Shown piece by piece: positions 30,423 through 42,216 of a DNA stretch of 64,000 nt. This DNA comes from Moritella sp. JT01 (GTDB lineage: Bacteria; Pseudomonadota; Gammaproteobacteria; Enterobacterales; Moritellaceae): the NCBI RefSeq assembly GCF_001574435.1, contig NZ_LOCN01000009.1, forward strand, positions 1 to 64,000, given 5' to 3'. Position 1 is the first letter of the stretch, and each line of letters starts with the position of its first letter. The notes below the pieces were generated by a model. It searched no databases, had not been told where the DNA came from, and saw only the letters and a list, made by a program, of their open reading frames with translations. A program made the translations under genes and the position numbers.

Positions 30423-31514
30423 TTATACGTTGAAACGGAAATGTACAACATCACCATCTTTAACGATGTAGTCTTTACCTTCTAAACGCCATTGACCTGC
30501 AGTCTTAGCGCCGGCTTCACCTTGGTGTTCAATGAAAGCTGCATATGGCACTACTTCTGCACGGATGAAACCTTTTTCGAAGTCGGTATGGATCTTACCT
30601 GCTGCTTGTGGTGCTGTCGCATTCACAGGGATAGTCCATGCGCGCACTTCTTTAACACCCGCAGTGAAATAAGTCTGTAGAGTCAGTAGCTCGTAACCGG
30701 CACGAATGACACGGTTAAGACCAGGTTCTTCAATACCCATGTCTTCCATGAACTCTGCACGTTCTTCGTCTTCAAGTTCAGCAATGTCTGATTCCATTGA
30801 AGCACAGATAGCCACTACTACGGCATTTTCTTTTTCAGCAAGTTCACGCACTTGATCTAAGTGTGGGTTATTTTCAAAACCTTCTTCGTCAACGTTAGCT
30901 ATGTACATGGTTGGTTTTAGCGTGAGGAAGTTCATGTAATCAATTGCGGCAACTTCGTCTTTCGTTAATTCTAAAGAACGAACCATTTCACCTTCAGCAA
31001 GGTGAGCAAGGATCTTTTCGATTACGGGTAGTTCAAATTTAGCGTCTTTATCGCCGCCTTTGGCTTTTTTAGCTAAACGTAGGATGACCTTTTCACAGCT
31101 GTCTAGATCGGCAAGTGCTAATTCAGTGTTGATAATTTCGATATCATCTAATGGTGAAATTTTATTGTTAACGTGAATGATGTTTTCATTTTCAAAGCAA
31201 CGTACAACATGACCGATTGCATCAGTTTCACGGATGTTTGCTAGGAATTTGTTACCTAGACCTTCACCTTTTGATGCGCCCGCTACTAAGCCTGCAATAT
31301 CAACAAATTCCATTGTAGTTGGTAATACGCGTTCTGGGTTTACGATCGCAGATAGTGCATCTAAACGCTTATCTGGTACAGGCACAACACCCGTGTTCGG
31401 CTCGATTGTGCAGAATGGGAAATTGGCAGCTTCGATACCCGCTTGTGTTAATGCATTAAATAGTGTTGATTTACCTACGTTTGGTAAGCCTACGATACCG
31501 CATTTAAAACCCAT
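30423..31514 (-). CDS. ychF: Ribosome-associated ATPase/GTPase YchF (OLA1 family)
   Basis: 363 residues of the Obg-related YchF family, which prefers ATP and binds ribosomes. G1 motif [13 protein letters not shown] at 8-20, G3 [17 protein letters not shown] near 70, and a variant G4 (NVDE) near 203 that explains ATP use. A coiled-coil insert and a C-terminal TGS domain (residues about 280-363) follow. Next to pth as in many proteobacteria. Confidence 0.97.
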   Translation of the reverse strand: MGFKCGIVGLPNVGKSTLFNALTQAGIEAANFPFCTIEPNTGVVPVPDKRLDALSAIVNPERVLPTTMEFVDIAGLVAGASKGEGLGNKFLANIRETDAIGHVVRCFENENIIHVNNKISPLDDIEIINTELALADLDSCEKVILRLAKKAKGGDKDAKFELPVIEKILAHLAEGEMVRSLELTKDEVAAIDYMNFLTLKPTMYIANVDEEGFENNPHLDQVRELAEKENAVVVAICASMESDIAELEDEERAEFMEDMGIEEPGLNRVIRAGYELLTLQTYFTAGVKEVRAWTIPVNATAPQAAGKIHTDFEKGFIRAEVVPYAAFIEHQGEAGAKTAGQWRLEGKDYIVKDGDVVHFRFNV

Positions 31515-31604
31515 GATTTTTACCTTCTTTGCTATGTACTAAAATTGGTTCACACAGTTAAATTATTTACCTGAGTGTGTTGAATTATTTCTTTTTTTTA
31601 TTAA

Positions 31605-32195
31605 TCATTGCGCTTTAAACGTATGTAAACGACTCATCGCTTTGGTCATGCCGTCTTTAGCTAAAATATCGATACAGCGCACTGCTTCATCAATCGCTGC
31701 ATCCATTTGTTCTTGTTCTTTGGCTTGTGCTTTGCCAAGTACGTAACCGGTTACCTTGTCTTTATGGCCTGGGTGACCAATGCCAATCCGTAAACGGTAG
31801 AATTCTTTGCTGTTCGCCATCTTGCTAATAATGTCTTTCAGTCCATTATGGCCACCATGGCTACCACCTTGCTTAAATTTAGCCACTCCGGGTGGTAAAT
31901 CGAGTTCATCATGAACAACTAAAATCTGTGTTACATCAATGCGGTAAAATTTAGCTAACGCTGAAACCGACTTACCGCTCAAATTCATGAATGTGGTCGG
32001 GATTAATAGTCGCACATCTTGGCCGGCAATCGCTATTCTTGCAGTGTAACCAAAATATTTAGCTTCTTCACGTAATTGCGTGTTGTGCCATTTCGCTAAT
32101 TCGTTAATAAACCAAGCACCGGCATTATGACGGGTGCGGCTGTATTCTTGTCCTGGATTAGCCAGGCCGACAATTAAACGAATGTCGTTGCTCAT
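31605..32195 (-). CDS. pth: Peptidyl-tRNA hydrolase
   Basis: 196 residues. Recycles peptidyl-tRNA dropped by ribosomes. [17 protein letters not shown] near residues 9-25 carries the catalytic His; FMNLSGKSV (near 68), HDELDLPPG (near 95) and GGHNGLKDI (near 113) are the other conserved blocks. Ninety bases upstream of ychF, probably co-transcribed. Confidence 0.97.
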   Translation of the reverse strand: MSNDIRLIVGLANPGQEYSRTRHNAGAWFINELAKWHNTQLREEAKYFGYTARIAIAGQDVRLLIPTTFMNLSGKSVSALAKFYRIDVTQILVVHDELDLPPGVAKFKQGGSHGGHNGLKDIISKMANSKEFYRLRIGIGHPGHKDKVTGYVLGKAQAKEQEQMDAAIDEAVRCIDILAKDGMTKAMSRLHTFKAQ

Positions 32196-32370
32196 GGTAT
32201 ACCTATATTACTGTAATGATGGCTTAATGCGTATTCGAGTCAGTCGACCCTTACTCATTGGATAAAAAACGCGCTATTTTACCTTGTGTCAGCGCAAAGC
32301 TCAACTGACGTATTCACCAAGTTGAATGATAGCGTGCTTATGGCTTAAAGTATTCGCTGCTTAGAGAAAC

Positions 32371-32406
32371 AAAAAACCGAGCCTGGTAATACCAAACTCG
32401 GTTTTT
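32371..32406 (-). terminator. Rho-independent terminator of prs
   Basis: AAAAACCGAG ... CTCGGTTTTT with an inner TGGT/ACCA stem, flanked by A on the left and T on the right. About 40 bases past the prs stop on the minus strand; it may work both ways. Confidence 0.85.
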
Positions 32407-32442
32407 ATTGCACTGCTTAAATTAAATTATGGGCTAATTTAA

Positions 32443-33387
32443 TTAGTTAAACATTGCTGAGATAGATTCTTCGTTGCTAACGCGACGAATTGCCTCGGCT
32501 AGCATAGGGCTAAGACTCAATACGCGTACGTTTGCCATTGCAGCCACTTCTGGAGAGAGTGGAATTGAATCGGTAACAACAATTTCATCAATGCAAGAGT
32601 TACGCAGATTTTCAACCGCGTTACCAGAGAATACTGGGTGAGTCGCGTAAGCAAATACACGTTTCGCGCCATTCTTCTTCAGTGCTGTTGCAGCGGCACA
32701 TAATGTGCCGCCCGTGTCGATCATGTCATCAACAAGGATACAATCACGGTCTTTCACATCACCAATAATGTGCATTACCTGTGCTACGTTTGCTTTTGGA
32801 CGACGTTTGTCGATAATTGCAAGATCTGCTTCATCCAATAATTTAGCGTTAGCACGTGCACGTACTACACCACCGATATCCGGAGATACGATAACTGGGT
32901 TTTCAAGATTTTTTTCTTGCATGTCGGCTAATAATACTGGCGTACCAAATACATTATCAACAGGCACATCGAAGAAGCCTTGGATTTGTTCTGCGTGTAG
33001 ATCAACCGTTAATACACGATCAACACCAACACTAGAAAGGAAATCGGCTACAACTTTTGCTGTAATTGGCACGCGAGAAGAACGTACACGACGATCTTGA
33101 CGAGCATAACCAAAATAAGGAATAACAGCAGTAATACGACCCGCTGATGCACGACGCATCGCATCAACCATAACGATCAATTCCATTAGGTTGTCGTTCG
33201 TTGGTGCACAAGTAGATTGTAGTATGAAGATATCTCCACCACGTACATTTTCTTCAATTTCAACACTAATTTCACCATCGCTAAAGCGACCAACTTTGGC
33301 TTTGCCAAGTTGAATGAAAAGGCGGTCTGCAACTTTCTGTGCAAGTTCTGGTGTAGCGTTACCAGCAAAGAGCTTCATGTCGGGCAC
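32443..33387 (-). CDS. prs: Ribose-phosphate pyrophosphokinase
   Basis: 314 residues; makes PRPP from ribose 5-phosphate and ATP for nucleotide, histidine and tryptophan synthesis. Conserved blocks: [18 protein letters not shown] (near 35), [11 protein letters not shown] (near 92), [18 protein letters not shown] (near 128), and the PRPP loop [10 protein letters not shown] near 219. Length equals E. coli Prs (315). Follows lolB-ispE after a 178-base leader. Confidence 0.98.
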   Translation of the reverse strand: MPDMKLFAGNATPELAQKVADRLFIQLGKAKVGRFSDGEISVEIEENVRGGDIFILQSTCAPTNDNLMELIVMVDAMRRASAGRITAVIPYFGYARQDRRVRSSRVPITAKVVADFLSSVGVDRVLTVDLHAEQIQGFFDVPVDNVFGTPVLLADMQEKNLENPVIVSPDIGGVVRARANAKLLDEADLAIIDKRRPKANVAQVMHIIGDVKDRDCILVDDMIDTGGTLCAAATALKKNGAKRVFAYATHPVFSGNAVENLRNSCIDEIVVTDSIPLSPEVAAMANVRVLSLSPMLAEAIRRVSNEESISAMFN

Positions 33388-33565
33388 GGTGTAACCTCAG
33401 GTAATCGATGTATTTGGCTGGGATATAATTATACTCCTAGTCAGCGAACTGCCTAGTAGAGATCCCCAGCGTTAATCTCTTAAAATTTGGTAACAACTTA
33501 ATAGCTAAGATTCAGGTATCGTATTTATTTTCTCGTGTTCATTATTATTGCGCCGTATTTTTCAA

Positions 33566-34423
33566 TCATGCAATAGTCGCGTTTTCTAAATCACGTAATA
33601 GCGGTGATTTATTTAAGCTCTTCGCGATATAAATTTGCATACCTTTAGGCGCTTTCGCTAATACTGTTAATGCATCAGACTTAGTTTTAAATTCAGAAAA
33701 AACACAACAACCGGAACCTGTCAGTCGAGATGGCGCATATTTTAGCAACCACTCCAATGCTTTTGCAACCTCAGGATGACGTTTTTTCACAGTTGGTTCA
33801 AAGTCATTTCGCCATTCGTCTTGTAATAACTGATTCAGCGGGCGTTTTGGCGTATCACGTATTAATTCTGGATCAGAAAATAATTTTGCCGTATTGACCT
33901 GTGTGTCTGGTACGACAATAAGATAATAGTTCTCATCCACCTCAATAGAGGTAAGCTGCTCACCTATTCCTTCAGCAAATGCGGCATGACCACGGACAAA
34001 CACGGGTACATCCGCACCGAGCTTAACGCCAATTGCGGCTAATTGATCTTCATCAAGGTGTAACTGCCAAAGTTGATTTAATGCGACTAAGGTGGTTGCA
34101 GCATCTGAAGAACCGCCACCAAGGCCCCCTCCCATAGGAAGGTTTTTGGTTAGTTGAATATCTGCACCCAATGGCAGCGCTGAATGTGCTTTAAGCGCCA
34201 TAGCGGCTTGATAGATGATATTGTCGGTAACAGGAATACTTGGGATCTCTGGCGTAATCGTGATGCTATCAGTGAGGTTTGGGGTAATAGCTAACTCATC
34301 ACCGATATCAACAAATTGAAATAAAGTTTGTAATTCATGATAGCCATCCGGACGACGGCCATTAATATACAGGAATAGATTCAGTTTTGCGGGTGCTGAC
34401 CAATGGCTAGTATTTTGTTGCAT
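33566..34423 (-). CDS. ispE: 4-diphosphocytidyl-2-C-methyl-D-erythritol kinase
   Basis: 285 residues; GHMP kinase of the non-mevalonate isoprenoid pathway. SAPAKLNLFLYI near residue 9 and the ATP-binding LPMGGGLGGGSSDAA near 90-104 are diagnostic. C-terminal SRLTGSGCCVFSEF is the third GHMP motif. Overlaps lolB by 17 bases. Confidence 0.97.
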   Translation of the reverse strand: MQQNTSHWSAPAKLNLFLYINGRRPDGYHELQTLFQFVDIGDELAITPNLTDSITITPEIPSIPVTDNIIYQAAMALKAHSALPLGADIQLTKNLPMGGGLGGGSSDAATTLVALNQLWQLHLDEDQLAAIGVKLGADVPVFVRGHAAFAEGIGEQLTSIEVDENYYLIVVPDTQVNTAKLFSDPELIRDTPKRPLNQLLQDEWRNDFEPTVKKRHPEVAKALEWLLKYAPSRLTGSGCCVFSEFKTKSDALTVLAKAPKGMQIYIAKSLNKSPLLRDLENATIA

Positions 34424-35018
34424 TTAAATTCCAGTTTCGAGTCGTGATTTTTATACGCATGTCGTCTTTTTTGATAACTATATTTTTAGGTAACCAAATA
34501 TTATCGATTAATTGATAATGAGTATAACTGATGTGCCAACCGAGTGGATGATTAGCTTGGGTTACACGACCATAATTATCGAGTTGAACATCGTCAGTTA
34601 ATGGGTCTCCCATGATCCAAGCGCGTAATTCATTCACCGGAATTGGGATTGGACTGAGTTGGTTAATCAGTGTTTGAGTGTTGCGGCCTTGGTATTGGCG
34701 GTCATCATTTAAAATCAGCGTGGAGATATTATCACTACGCTTAATCGTAAGCACATGAATACCAAATGGTCCCGTTAGGTTAATCTTGAAATCATGGTCA
34801 TATTGCTGCCAGTTTAAGGTAGCAGAATTACGAGAATCAGGACTAATAAAAGCAATTTGTCCTTGCAGTTGCCAAGTCCGAATACTTTGTAATTGAACTT
34901 GGTGTTGCTGCCATAATTGTTGTGGGTTACCAACAGGGGGTTGTATCTGTGTTGTACTACTACAGGCACTGAGTAATATGCTAACAATAAAAATGTAAAT
35001 AGAACGCTGAAATGTCAT
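34407..35018 (-). CDS. lolB: Outer-membrane lipoprotein receptor LolB
   Basis: 203 residues. Lipobox LLSACSS (Cys near 19). The LolB fold is seen in WQLQGQIAFISPDSRNSATLNWQQ and LTGPFGIHVLTI, and the gene lies between hemA (divergent) and ispE as in E. coli. Receives lipoproteins from LolA and inserts them in the outer membrane. Confidence 0.93.
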   Translation of the reverse strand: MTFQRSIYIFIVSILLSACSSTTQIQPPVGNPQQLWQQHQVQLQSIRTWQLQGQIAFISPDSRNSATLNWQQYDHDFKINLTGPFGIHVLTIKRSDNISTLILNDDRQYQGRNTQTLINQLSPIPIPVNELRAWIMGDPLTDDVQLDNYGRVTQANHPLGWHISYTHYQLIDNIWLPKNIVIKKDDMRIKITTRNWNLNATKY

Positions 35019-35167
35019 AAGATACTCAAAAAAATAAAGTAATGATGATAAAGAGCAAGCATGAGGTTATAAAAACAGATATGCTTGGTTTTGTCACTTT
35101 AAAAATACATACTTTTTGCGTAGAATAGCCTCCTATTTGTTTTACAACTATCCACAGTAAGTAATAC

Positions 35168-36421
35168 ATGACTCTGTTAGCACTAGGCATAAATCATAAT
35201 ACGGCACCTGTATCATTACGTGAAAAGGTTGCTTTTTCACCTGACAATATTGAAGCGGCGTTCGCCAGCATTACGGCTGAGGGTATCGCGTCGGAAGTGG
35301 TGATTGTTTCAACTTGTAATCGTACCGAGATATATTGCAAAATTGAGCAAGGACAGCCCGAACGCGTTACGCAGTGGTTAGTTGATTTTCATCAGGTTAA
35401 AATTGATGAATTAGCAGCATGTACTTACCGGCATTACGATACGGATGCGGTACGCCATCTGATGCGAGTGGCTGGTGGCTTAGATTCACTGGTATTAGGT
35501 GAACCGCAAATTTTAGGGCAGATAAAACAAGCCTTTGCGAAAGCAAAACAGTTAAATTCTGTTGCTCAAACTCTAGATAAGCTATTTCAGAAAACGTTTA
35601 CAGCCGCTAAGCGCGTGCGTACCGAAACTGAAATCGGTGCTAATGCAGTCTCCGTGGCTTTTGCGGCGGTGAGTTTAAGTAAACATATCTTTGATGATTT
35701 ATCTAAAACGCGTGTGTTACTGATTGGGGCGGGTGAAACCATTGATCTGGTTGCGACGCACCTTGCGGATCAAAATGTCTGTGAGATGATGGTGGCTAAC
35801 CGTACTTTATCCCGTGCGCAAGTGCTGGGTGACAAGTTTGGTGCCAGCACCATGACCCTAGAAGAGATCCCTCAGCATTTACATAATGCGGATATTGTCA
35901 TCAGTTCGACGGCAAGCCCATTACCTATTATCGGTAAAGGAATGATCGAAAGTGCATTAAAACTACGCAAACAAAAACCTATTTTCCTGGTTGATATTGC
36001 CGTGCCCCGGGATATTGAAGAAGAAGTCGGCGAGTTAGGTAATGCATATTTATACACTGTCGATGACCTGCAGGGCATCATTGAACAGAATAAAGAAGCA
36101 CGTCAAGATGCTGCAGAGCAAGCAGAGCACATTATTACTGAAGAAACACAACTGTTTGCTGAATGGATTGCTTCATTATCAAGTGTCGATTCTATTAAAG
36201 AATACCGGAATGCAGCAATGGCTGAAAAAGAGCTGTTACTTGAAAGAGCGATAGCGGCGCTGCAAAATGGCACTGACTACGAACGTGTATTAACTGAGTT
36301 AGCCAATAAATTAACCAACAAACTTATCCATGCACCGACGCAAGCACTGGTGAGTGCAGGCAAGCGTAATCAAGATGACGAGCTATTATTAGTGCGTCGT
36401 GTCGTTGGTCTTGACTCATAA
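35168..36421 (+). CDS. hemA: Glutamyl-tRNA reductase
   Basis: 417 residues; first committed step of C5-pathway tetrapyrrole synthesis. The catalytic Cys is in [10 protein letters not shown] near residue 50. [20 protein letters not shown] (near 107), an NADPH-binding [13 protein letters not shown] (near 190) and a C-terminal dimerisation helix complete the family pattern. Divergent from lolB. Confidence 0.98.
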   Translation: MTLLALGINHNTAPVSLREKVAFSPDNIEAAFASITAEGIASEVVIVSTCNRTEIYCKIEQGQPERVTQWLVDFHQVKIDELAACTYRHYDTDAVRHLMRVAGGLDSLVLGEPQILGQIKQAFAKAKQLNSVAQTLDKLFQKTFTAAKRVRTETEIGANAVSVAFAAVSLSKHIFDDLSKTRVLLIGAGETIDLVATHLADQNVCEMMVANRTLSRAQVLGDKFGASTMTLEEIPQHLHNADIVISSTASPLPIIGKGMIESALKLRKQKPIFLVDIAVPRDIEEEVGELGNAYLYTVDDLQGIIEQNKEARQDAAEQAEHIITEETQLFAEWIASLSSVDSIKEYRNAAMAEKELLLERAIAALQNGTDYERVLTELANKLTNKLIHAPTQALVSAGKRNQDDELLLVRRVVGLDS

Positions 36422-36668
36422 CCACGCTCCTAAAATAAAATAGATATTACCGTTGCTGATAATTGAAATTCATTAGCAACTGGTTACTCTATTTCAAACT
36501 GTTTTGGCATATATTCGGTATATCAATAGTAAATTATCGGAAAGCAATCGACTATTTCCTTACATATAGGTATCCTTGCCGATCACAACAAAGAAATAAT
36601 CCATATTCAATTACTGAAGCAGCCTGTAAGACTTCGGTGATCTATTTAACGGTAATACGAGAGTAAAG

Positions 36669-37757
36669 ATGAAAGCATCGATCATTACAAAATTAGAAGC
36701 CCTAATCGAACGCCATGAAGAAGTTCAAGCACTGTTAGGTGAGCCAGAGATCATCAGTGATCAAGACCGTTACCGTGCACTAACAAAAGAATACGCGCAA
36801 TTAGAAGAGTTAGTTACTTGTTTTAAAGAATACCAAGACGCAAAAGAAGATTTTGAATCAGCAGAAGAGATGTTAAAGGATGAAGATCCTGACATGCGTG
36901 AAATGGCTGTTGAAGAATATAAAGAAAGCAAAGCCACTGTTGCACGTGTGAGTGATGAATTAGAAGTCTTATTGTTACCACGCGATCCAAATGACAGCAA
37001 TAACTGTTTCTTAGAGATCCGTGCGGGTGCAGGTGGTGACGAAGCGGCAATCTTTGCGGGCGACCTTTACCGTATGTACAGTAAGTATGCTGAGAAAAAA
37101 GGCTGGCGCTTATCAATCATGAACTTAAGCAGCAGTGATCAAGGCGGTTACAAAGAAGTTATCGTTAAGATGGAAGGTGCTGCAGTATTTGGCACCATGA
37201 AGTTTGAGTCAGGTGGTCACCGTGTACAACGTGTACCAGAAACTGAATCACAAGGTCGTATCCATACGTCAGCTTGTACTGTGGTGGTTATGCCTGAGGT
37301 TCCTGAATCAGATGCGATCGTCATTAATACTGCCGATCTTAAAGTTGATACGTTCCGAGCTTCGGGCGCCGGTGGTCAGCACGTAAATAAAACCGATTCT
37401 GCAATCCGTATTACTCACATTCCAACGGGTACAGTGGTTGAGTGTCAAGACGAACGTTCACAGCATAAAAACCGTGCACGTGCGATGTCAATTCTACAAG
37501 CGCGAATTCAAGCGGCTGCTGATGAAGTTGTGCGTCTTGAAGAAGAAAGTACCCGTCGTAGCCTAGTGGCAAGTGGCGATCGTTCTGAACGTATCCGTAC
37601 TTATAACTACCCACAAGGTCGCGTTAGTGATCACCGTATCAATCTAACACTTTACCGTCTAAATGAAGTGATGGAAGGTGAGCTAGACGTATTGATCCAA
37701 CCAATCATTCAAGAACATCAAGCGGATCTGTTAGCGGCGCTTGCTGAAGCAGATTAG
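36669..37757 (+). CDS. prfA: Peptide chain release factor 1
   Basis: 362 residues. Reads UAA and UAG and triggers peptide release. The GGQ loop is in [15 protein letters not shown] near residue 234. The downstream prmC product methylates that Gln. The 247-base gap after hemA has no convincing gene or terminator. Confidence 0.98.
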   Translation: MKASIITKLEALIERHEEVQALLGEPEIISDQDRYRALTKEYAQLEELVTCFKEYQDAKEDFESAEEMLKDEDPDMREMAVEEYKESKATVARVSDELEVLLLPRDPNDSNNCFLEIRAGAGGDEAAIFAGDLYRMYSKYAEKKGWRLSIMNLSSSDQGGYKEVIVKMEGAAVFGTMKFESGGHRVQRVPETESQGRIHTSACTVVVMPEVPESDAIVINTADLKVDTFRASGAGGQHVNKTDSAIRITHIPTGTVVECQDERSQHKNRARAMSILQARIQAAADEVVRLEEESTRRSLVASGDRSERIRTYNYPQGRVSDHRINLTLYRLNEVMEGELDVLIQPIIQEHQADLLAALAEAD

Positions 37758-37759
37758 GT

Positions 37760-38611
37760 GTGTCGAGTACTGTGAAAACAATCGCACAATTACTGCAGTG
37801 GGCTGTCAAACAGCTCACTGACAGCGAAAGCCCGAAGCTTGATGCCGACGTTATCCTTTGTTTCCTACTCGATAAAGATCGCAGTTATCTTTTCACTTGG
37901 GATGACAAGGTAATGGATGATGATATTATTCGTCGTTTTACTGCACTTATCACGCGTCGTCAGGCGGGTGAACCTGTCGCTCATATTCTTGGTTATCGTG
38001 AATTTTGGTCATTAGAATTAGAAGTGTCTCCGGATACGTTAATTCCAAGACCTGATACCGAAGTCTTAGTCGAACAAGCACTTGTTTGCATGCCGACTCA
38101 AGCTTGCCAAGTATTAGATTTAGGGACGGGTACGGGCGCTATCGCACTGGCCTTAGCATCAGAATCACCACAAGCGACAGTGACCGCAATTGAATATCAG
38201 CAAGGCGCGGCTGCATTAGCACGTCGTAATGCCAAACGCTGTGGTTTTGATGTGACGGTATTGCAAGGTAGTTGGTTTGAACCTTTACAGGTGAGTCAAC
38301 GCTTTGATGTGATAGTCAGCAATCCTCCCTATATCGAAGAACACGATCCACATCTGGCAATGGGCGACGTGCGTTTTGAGCCGTTAACTGCCTTAGTTGC
38401 TGCTGATGATGGACTGGCTGACTTAAAACACATTATTCGTGAAGGTTATCAGTTTTTAACCCCGGATGGCTGGTTGTTAGTGGAACATGGTTTTGAGCAA
38501 GGAACTGCGGTACGCGCATTATTTACCGCATCCAATTATCATCAGGTTGTTACCCATAAAGATTATGGTAATAACGATCGGATTACTGTCGGACAACGAA
38601 AAGAAGTCTAA
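37760..38611 (+). CDS. prmC: Release factor glutamine methyltransferase
   Basis: 283 residues from a GTG two bases after the prfA stop. SAM motif I LDLGTGTGAIALALA near residue 117 and the substrate motif VSNPPYIEE near 187. Methylates the GGQ Gln of RF1 and RF2. E. coli order prfA-prmC-sirB2-sirB1-kdsA is kept. Confidence 0.97.
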   Translation: MSSTVKTIAQLLQWAVKQLTDSESPKLDADVILCFLLDKDRSYLFTWDDKVMDDDIIRRFTALITRRQAGEPVAHILGYREFWSLELEVSPDTLIPRPDTEVLVEQALVCMPTQACQVLDLGTGTGAIALALASESPQATVTAIEYQQGAAALARRNAKRCGFDVTVLQGSWFEPLQVSQRFDVIVSNPPYIEEHDPHLAMGDVRFEPLTALVAADDGLADLKHIIREGYQFLTPDGWLLVEHGFEQGTAVRALFTASNYHQVVTHKDYGNNDRITVGQRKEV

Positions 38612-38613
38612 TC

Positions 38614-38988
38614 ATGGATATTGTTATTCCGCTGCACATCGCGACGCTGTTATTAAGTGTGCTGATGTATTTTTTAAATTTTGCCTTCACAATAAAGCAA
38701 TCACCGTATCTTGAGCATACTGGTTTTATCAAATCACGTAAGGTGATAGATATGATCACTGTGATGATGATTGCATTAGTGTGTATGGTTTCAGGTCAAG
38801 CACCGTTTGTTGATACGGTCATGACAGAAAAATTATTGTCGACACTGGCCATCACCTTTATGGTGTTCATGTCATTACAGCAAGATAAGAATCTATTTTT
38901 CCGCTGTTTTGCATTTGCCGGTAGTATCGGCTGGTTATTTTATGTATACACGTTAGCCGTTAATGGCGAAGCATATTTGCTGAGGTAG
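38614..38988 (+). CDS. sirB2: SirB2-family membrane protein (YchQ ortholog)
   Basis: 124 residues with four hydrophobic helices and the motif QAPFVDTVMTEK near residue 68. Lies two bases after prmC and shares one base with sirB1, as in E. coli where the gene is ychQ. Function unknown. See the second copy at 1735. Confidence 0.9.
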   Translation: MDIVIPLHIATLLLSVLMYFLNFAFTIKQSPYLEHTGFIKSRKVIDMITVMMIALVCMVSGQAPFVDTVMTEKLLSTLAITFMVFMSLQQDKNLFFRCFAFAGSIGWLFYVYTLAVNGEAYLLR

Positions 38989-39896
38989 TGATGGAATTAG
39001 ATGCAAATGCAGCGCTGACAGAAACAGAACTGGCAGAAGATGTAGCAGTAGATAATAACGATATTGATAGTGAACAGCTTGAAGAATATGACGATGAGCT
39101 CGCAGAAGAAGTGCTTATGATTGATAACGTCATGCTCGCAACACTATCAGCCATCGAGGAAATAACGGAGAAACCGTTACTCGAGCAGGCGATTGTTGAA
39201 TTGGATGAGCTCATTGAACTTATCGAAGTGGATATGCAAGGCTTTACCTGTGATGTTGAGAAACGTGATCAACTCTTGTATTTGTTTTATCAACAACTTG
39301 GTTTTTCCGGTGATTGGCGTAAGTGGCTCGAACTCGACAGTGTCTTATTGCACAAAGTGATTAGTAGTCGTAACGGCGTTCCCCTTTCGCTCGGTACGGT
39401 ATTCATGTACTTTGCAGAGCATTTTGAAGTGGATGTGACCGGGATCTTATTCCCTGGTCAATTTGTGTTACGTTTCGGTTGTGAACAAGACGGGATGTAT
39501 GTTGATCCCGCGGATGGACAAGTACTGAGTCGTCATAAACTGCAGGTACTCTTACGTGGTATCGAAGGTAATCATGCTTTATTATCGGATGATGATCTAT
39601 TAGAAGCCACGAATGAAATGCATTATTTACGGTTATTACAGGTATTAAAAGCAGCGTTAATTCGAGATGAGCATTTTTCATATGCACTACGCAGTATTGA
39701 TCTCATTTTAGAGTTAGAACCAGATGAACCTTATGAGATTAGAGACCGCGGATTTTTGTTACAACAACTAGATTGTAAAAAATTAGCCAGTGAAGATTTT
39801 GCCTATTTTATTGAACAATGCCCAGACGATCCAATCACGCGGGTGTTAAAAGCACAGATCGAAGAACTTGCTGCCGCAGATGATACGATTCATTAA
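38988..39896 (+). CDS. sirB1: SirB1-family transglutaminase-like/TPR protein (YchA ortholog)
   Basis: 302 residues. An acidic N-terminal extension of about 50 residues, rich in Glu and Asp, precedes the conserved part. A transglutaminase-like core with GVPLSLGTVFMYFAEHF and FPGQFVLRFG lies near 125-165, then a C-terminal TPR-like segment. Conserved between prmC and kdsA in many gammaproteobacteria. Molecular role not established. Confidence 0.9.
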   Translation: MMELDANAALTETELAEDVAVDNNDIDSEQLEEYDDELAEEVLMIDNVMLATLSAIEEITEKPLLEQAIVELDELIELIEVDMQGFTCDVEKRDQLLYLFYQQLGFSGDWRKWLELDSVLLHKVISSRNGVPLSLGTVFMYFAEHFEVDVTGILFPGQFVLRFGCEQDGMYVDPADGQVLSRHKLQVLLRGIEGNHALLSDDDLLEATNEMHYLRLLQVLKAALIRDEHFSYALRSIDLILELEPDEPYEIRDRGFLLQQLDCKKLASEDFAYFIEQCPDDPITRVLKAQIEELAAADDTIH

Positions 39897-39911
39897 AATT
39901 AACTGATTTAA

Positions 39912-40790
<879 letters not shown>

Positions 40791-40800
40791 TTTCAGGCAT

Positions 40801-40828
40801 AAAAAAAGCGCTGTAATCATACAGCGCT
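40801..40828 (-). terminator. Terminator of the gcvB RNA
   Basis: Stem AGCGCTGTA/TACAGCGCT at 40807-40828; the run of A at 40801-40807 is a T run only on the minus strand. It is therefore in the wrong orientation for kdsA but right for a minus-strand RNA. Confidence 0.88.
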
Positions 40829-40985
40829 AAAAAACCTTTGACGAATAATACAAATGTATTAAGCATATTATCAAGGGTTTGAAATAAGTAATTTCTACTT
40901 AAAGGCCTAAACCAACAAGTTTAAGCAAACAAACACAACATTACATAACAAAGACTAACTTATATAAATAAGACTAATTAACGAA
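40801..40985 (-). ncRNA. gcvB: GcvB-type Hfq-dependent small RNA
   Basis: A gene-free 318-base gap lies between kdsA and gcvA. On the minus strand it holds a GU-rich single-stranded segment ATGTTGTGTTTGTTTGC (about 40926-40942), nearly the R1 seed of E. coli GcvB (TGTTGTGTTGTTGTGTTTGC). It ends in a terminator hairpin AGCGCTGTATGATTACAGCGCT with seven T (40801-40828). E. coli gcvB is likewise transcribed divergently from gcvA. The 5' end is estimated from -10-like TATACT (40990-40995) or CATAAT (41003-41008). GcvB represses amino acid and peptide transport mRNAs. Length estimate about 185 bases, end points inferred. Confidence 0.8.
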
Positions 40986-41100
40986 AATTAGTATAAATAA
41001 GTATTATGTCCTATATACATACGTGCACTATAGTTATTTTCTAGCATTCTTACAATTGACAAATTATAATGTTTCGCATTAGTTTTTCTTATCTAACTGG
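40970..41100. promoter_or_regulatory. gcvA/gcvB divergent control region
   Basis: Several CTAAT or ATTAG pentamers (around 40974, 40987 and 41079) fit the CTAAT core reported for GcvA binding. A TATAAT at 41065-41070 is a candidate -10 for gcvA, though its -35 is poor. Confidence 0.5.
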
Positions 41101-41108
41101 ACGCCACT

Positions 41109-42017
41109 ATGTCACGCAGACTTCCGCCATTAAATTCGCTACGTGTTTTCGAAGCCGCAGCTCGACATTCTAGCTTTACCCGTGCCTCTGAAGAGCTTTA
41201 TGTGACGCAAGCGGCTGTAAGTCATCAAATTAAAGCACTGGAAGAGTATTTAGGCATTAAACTGTTTCGTCGCCAAAATCGTGCGTTGTTTTTAACGGAA
41301 GAAGGACAGAGTTATTTTTTGGACATTAAAGATACTTTCACCTCATTAATTGATGCGACAGAACGTTTATTAGCCAGAGGTGCAAAAGGCTCATTGACGG
41401 TTAGTTTACAGCCTAGTTTTGCGATCCAATGGTTAGTTCCGCGTTTATCTTTGTTTTCAGAACTCTACCCTGATATTGATGTCCGCATTAAAGCGGTTGA
41501 TATGGATGATGGCTCACTGACTGATGATGTCGATGTGGCAATTTATTATGGTCGAGGAAAATGGAAAGATTTATATGCGCAGAAATTACATACCGAGTAT
41601 TTAGTGCCGGTGTGCTCACCACGATTACTCAATGGTGTTAAACCACTTAAAACGCCGGATGATTTAAAACTGCACACGTTATTGCATGATACGTCTCGTC
41701 GTGATTGGACTGCTTGGTTTAAGCAAGGCAATATTATCGGTGTTAATGTTAATCAAGGGCCTATTTTTAGCCATACGTCGATGGTATTACAAGCGGCAAT
41801 ACATGGTCAAGGTGTGGCGTTAGGACACAGTGTATTAGCCCAGCCCGAAATTGATGCGGGTCGTCTTGTGCGTCCTTTTACTGATGTCTTAGTGAGTAAA
41901 AACGCGTATTACGTGGTTTGTCGTGAAGAGCAAGATGAACTCGGTAAAATTGTGGCATTTCGTGATTGGATGTTGTCTTTAGTTGAGGAAGAACAAGAAG
42001 ACTTTGTGGAGAATTAA
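41109..42017 (+). CDS. gcvA: Glycine cleavage system regulator GcvA (LysR family)
   Basis: 302 residues. The N-terminal helix-turn-helix block RRLPPLNSLRVFEAAARHSSFTRASEELYVTQAAVSHQIKALE is almost the E. coli GcvA sequence, and GPIFSHTSMVLQAAIHGQGVALG near 215 is also shared. Activates gcv and gcvB in response to glycine. GGA seven bases before ATG. The E. coli partner ygdD is absent between gcvA and rlmM. Confidence 0.95.
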   Translation: MSRRLPPLNSLRVFEAAARHSSFTRASEELYVTQAAVSHQIKALEEYLGIKLFRRQNRALFLTEEGQSYFLDIKDTFTSLIDATERLLARGAKGSLTVSLQPSFAIQWLVPRLSLFSELYPDIDVRIKAVDMDDGSLTDDVDVAIYYGRGKWKDLYAQKLHTEYLVPVCSPRLLNGVKPLKTPDDLKLHTLLHDTSRRDWTAWFKQGNIIGVNVNQGPIFSHTSMVLQAAIHGQGVALGHSVLAQPEIDAGRLVRPFTDVLVSKNAYYVVCREEQDELGKIVAFRDWMLSLVEEEQEDFVEN

Positions 42018-42032
42018 TTCATCACGAAGTCA

Positions 42033-42066
42033 CTAAACCCTTGGTGTTATATCGCCAAGGGTTTAG
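42033..42066. terminator. Hairpin after gcvA
   Basis: Arms CTAAACCCTTGG and CCAAGGGTTTAG around a ten-base loop, 16 bases past the gcvA stop. No T run follows directly, so a weak terminator or processing element. Confidence 0.55.
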
Positions 42067-42216
42067 ACTGTGCGGCTTTTGTATGCAAACCAGTTCAAGA
42101 TACCGCGTATTCTGCACTGGTTTGTGTATATTTTATGAATTTTTAATCTTAGTATTGTATCTATACTGAGTGTATATCGTCAGCCATGTTGATGACGAAA
42201 ATGAGGTTATTAGAAA

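Noticed and set aside
36422-36668. Small gene between hemA and prfA
   Set aside because: An open frame of about 67 codons exists but has no ribosome site and no recognisable features; the conserved cluster has no gene there.
40807-40828. Terminator of kdsA
   Set aside because: The T run exists only on the minus strand; on the plus strand the hairpin is followed by A. It fits the gcvB RNA instead.
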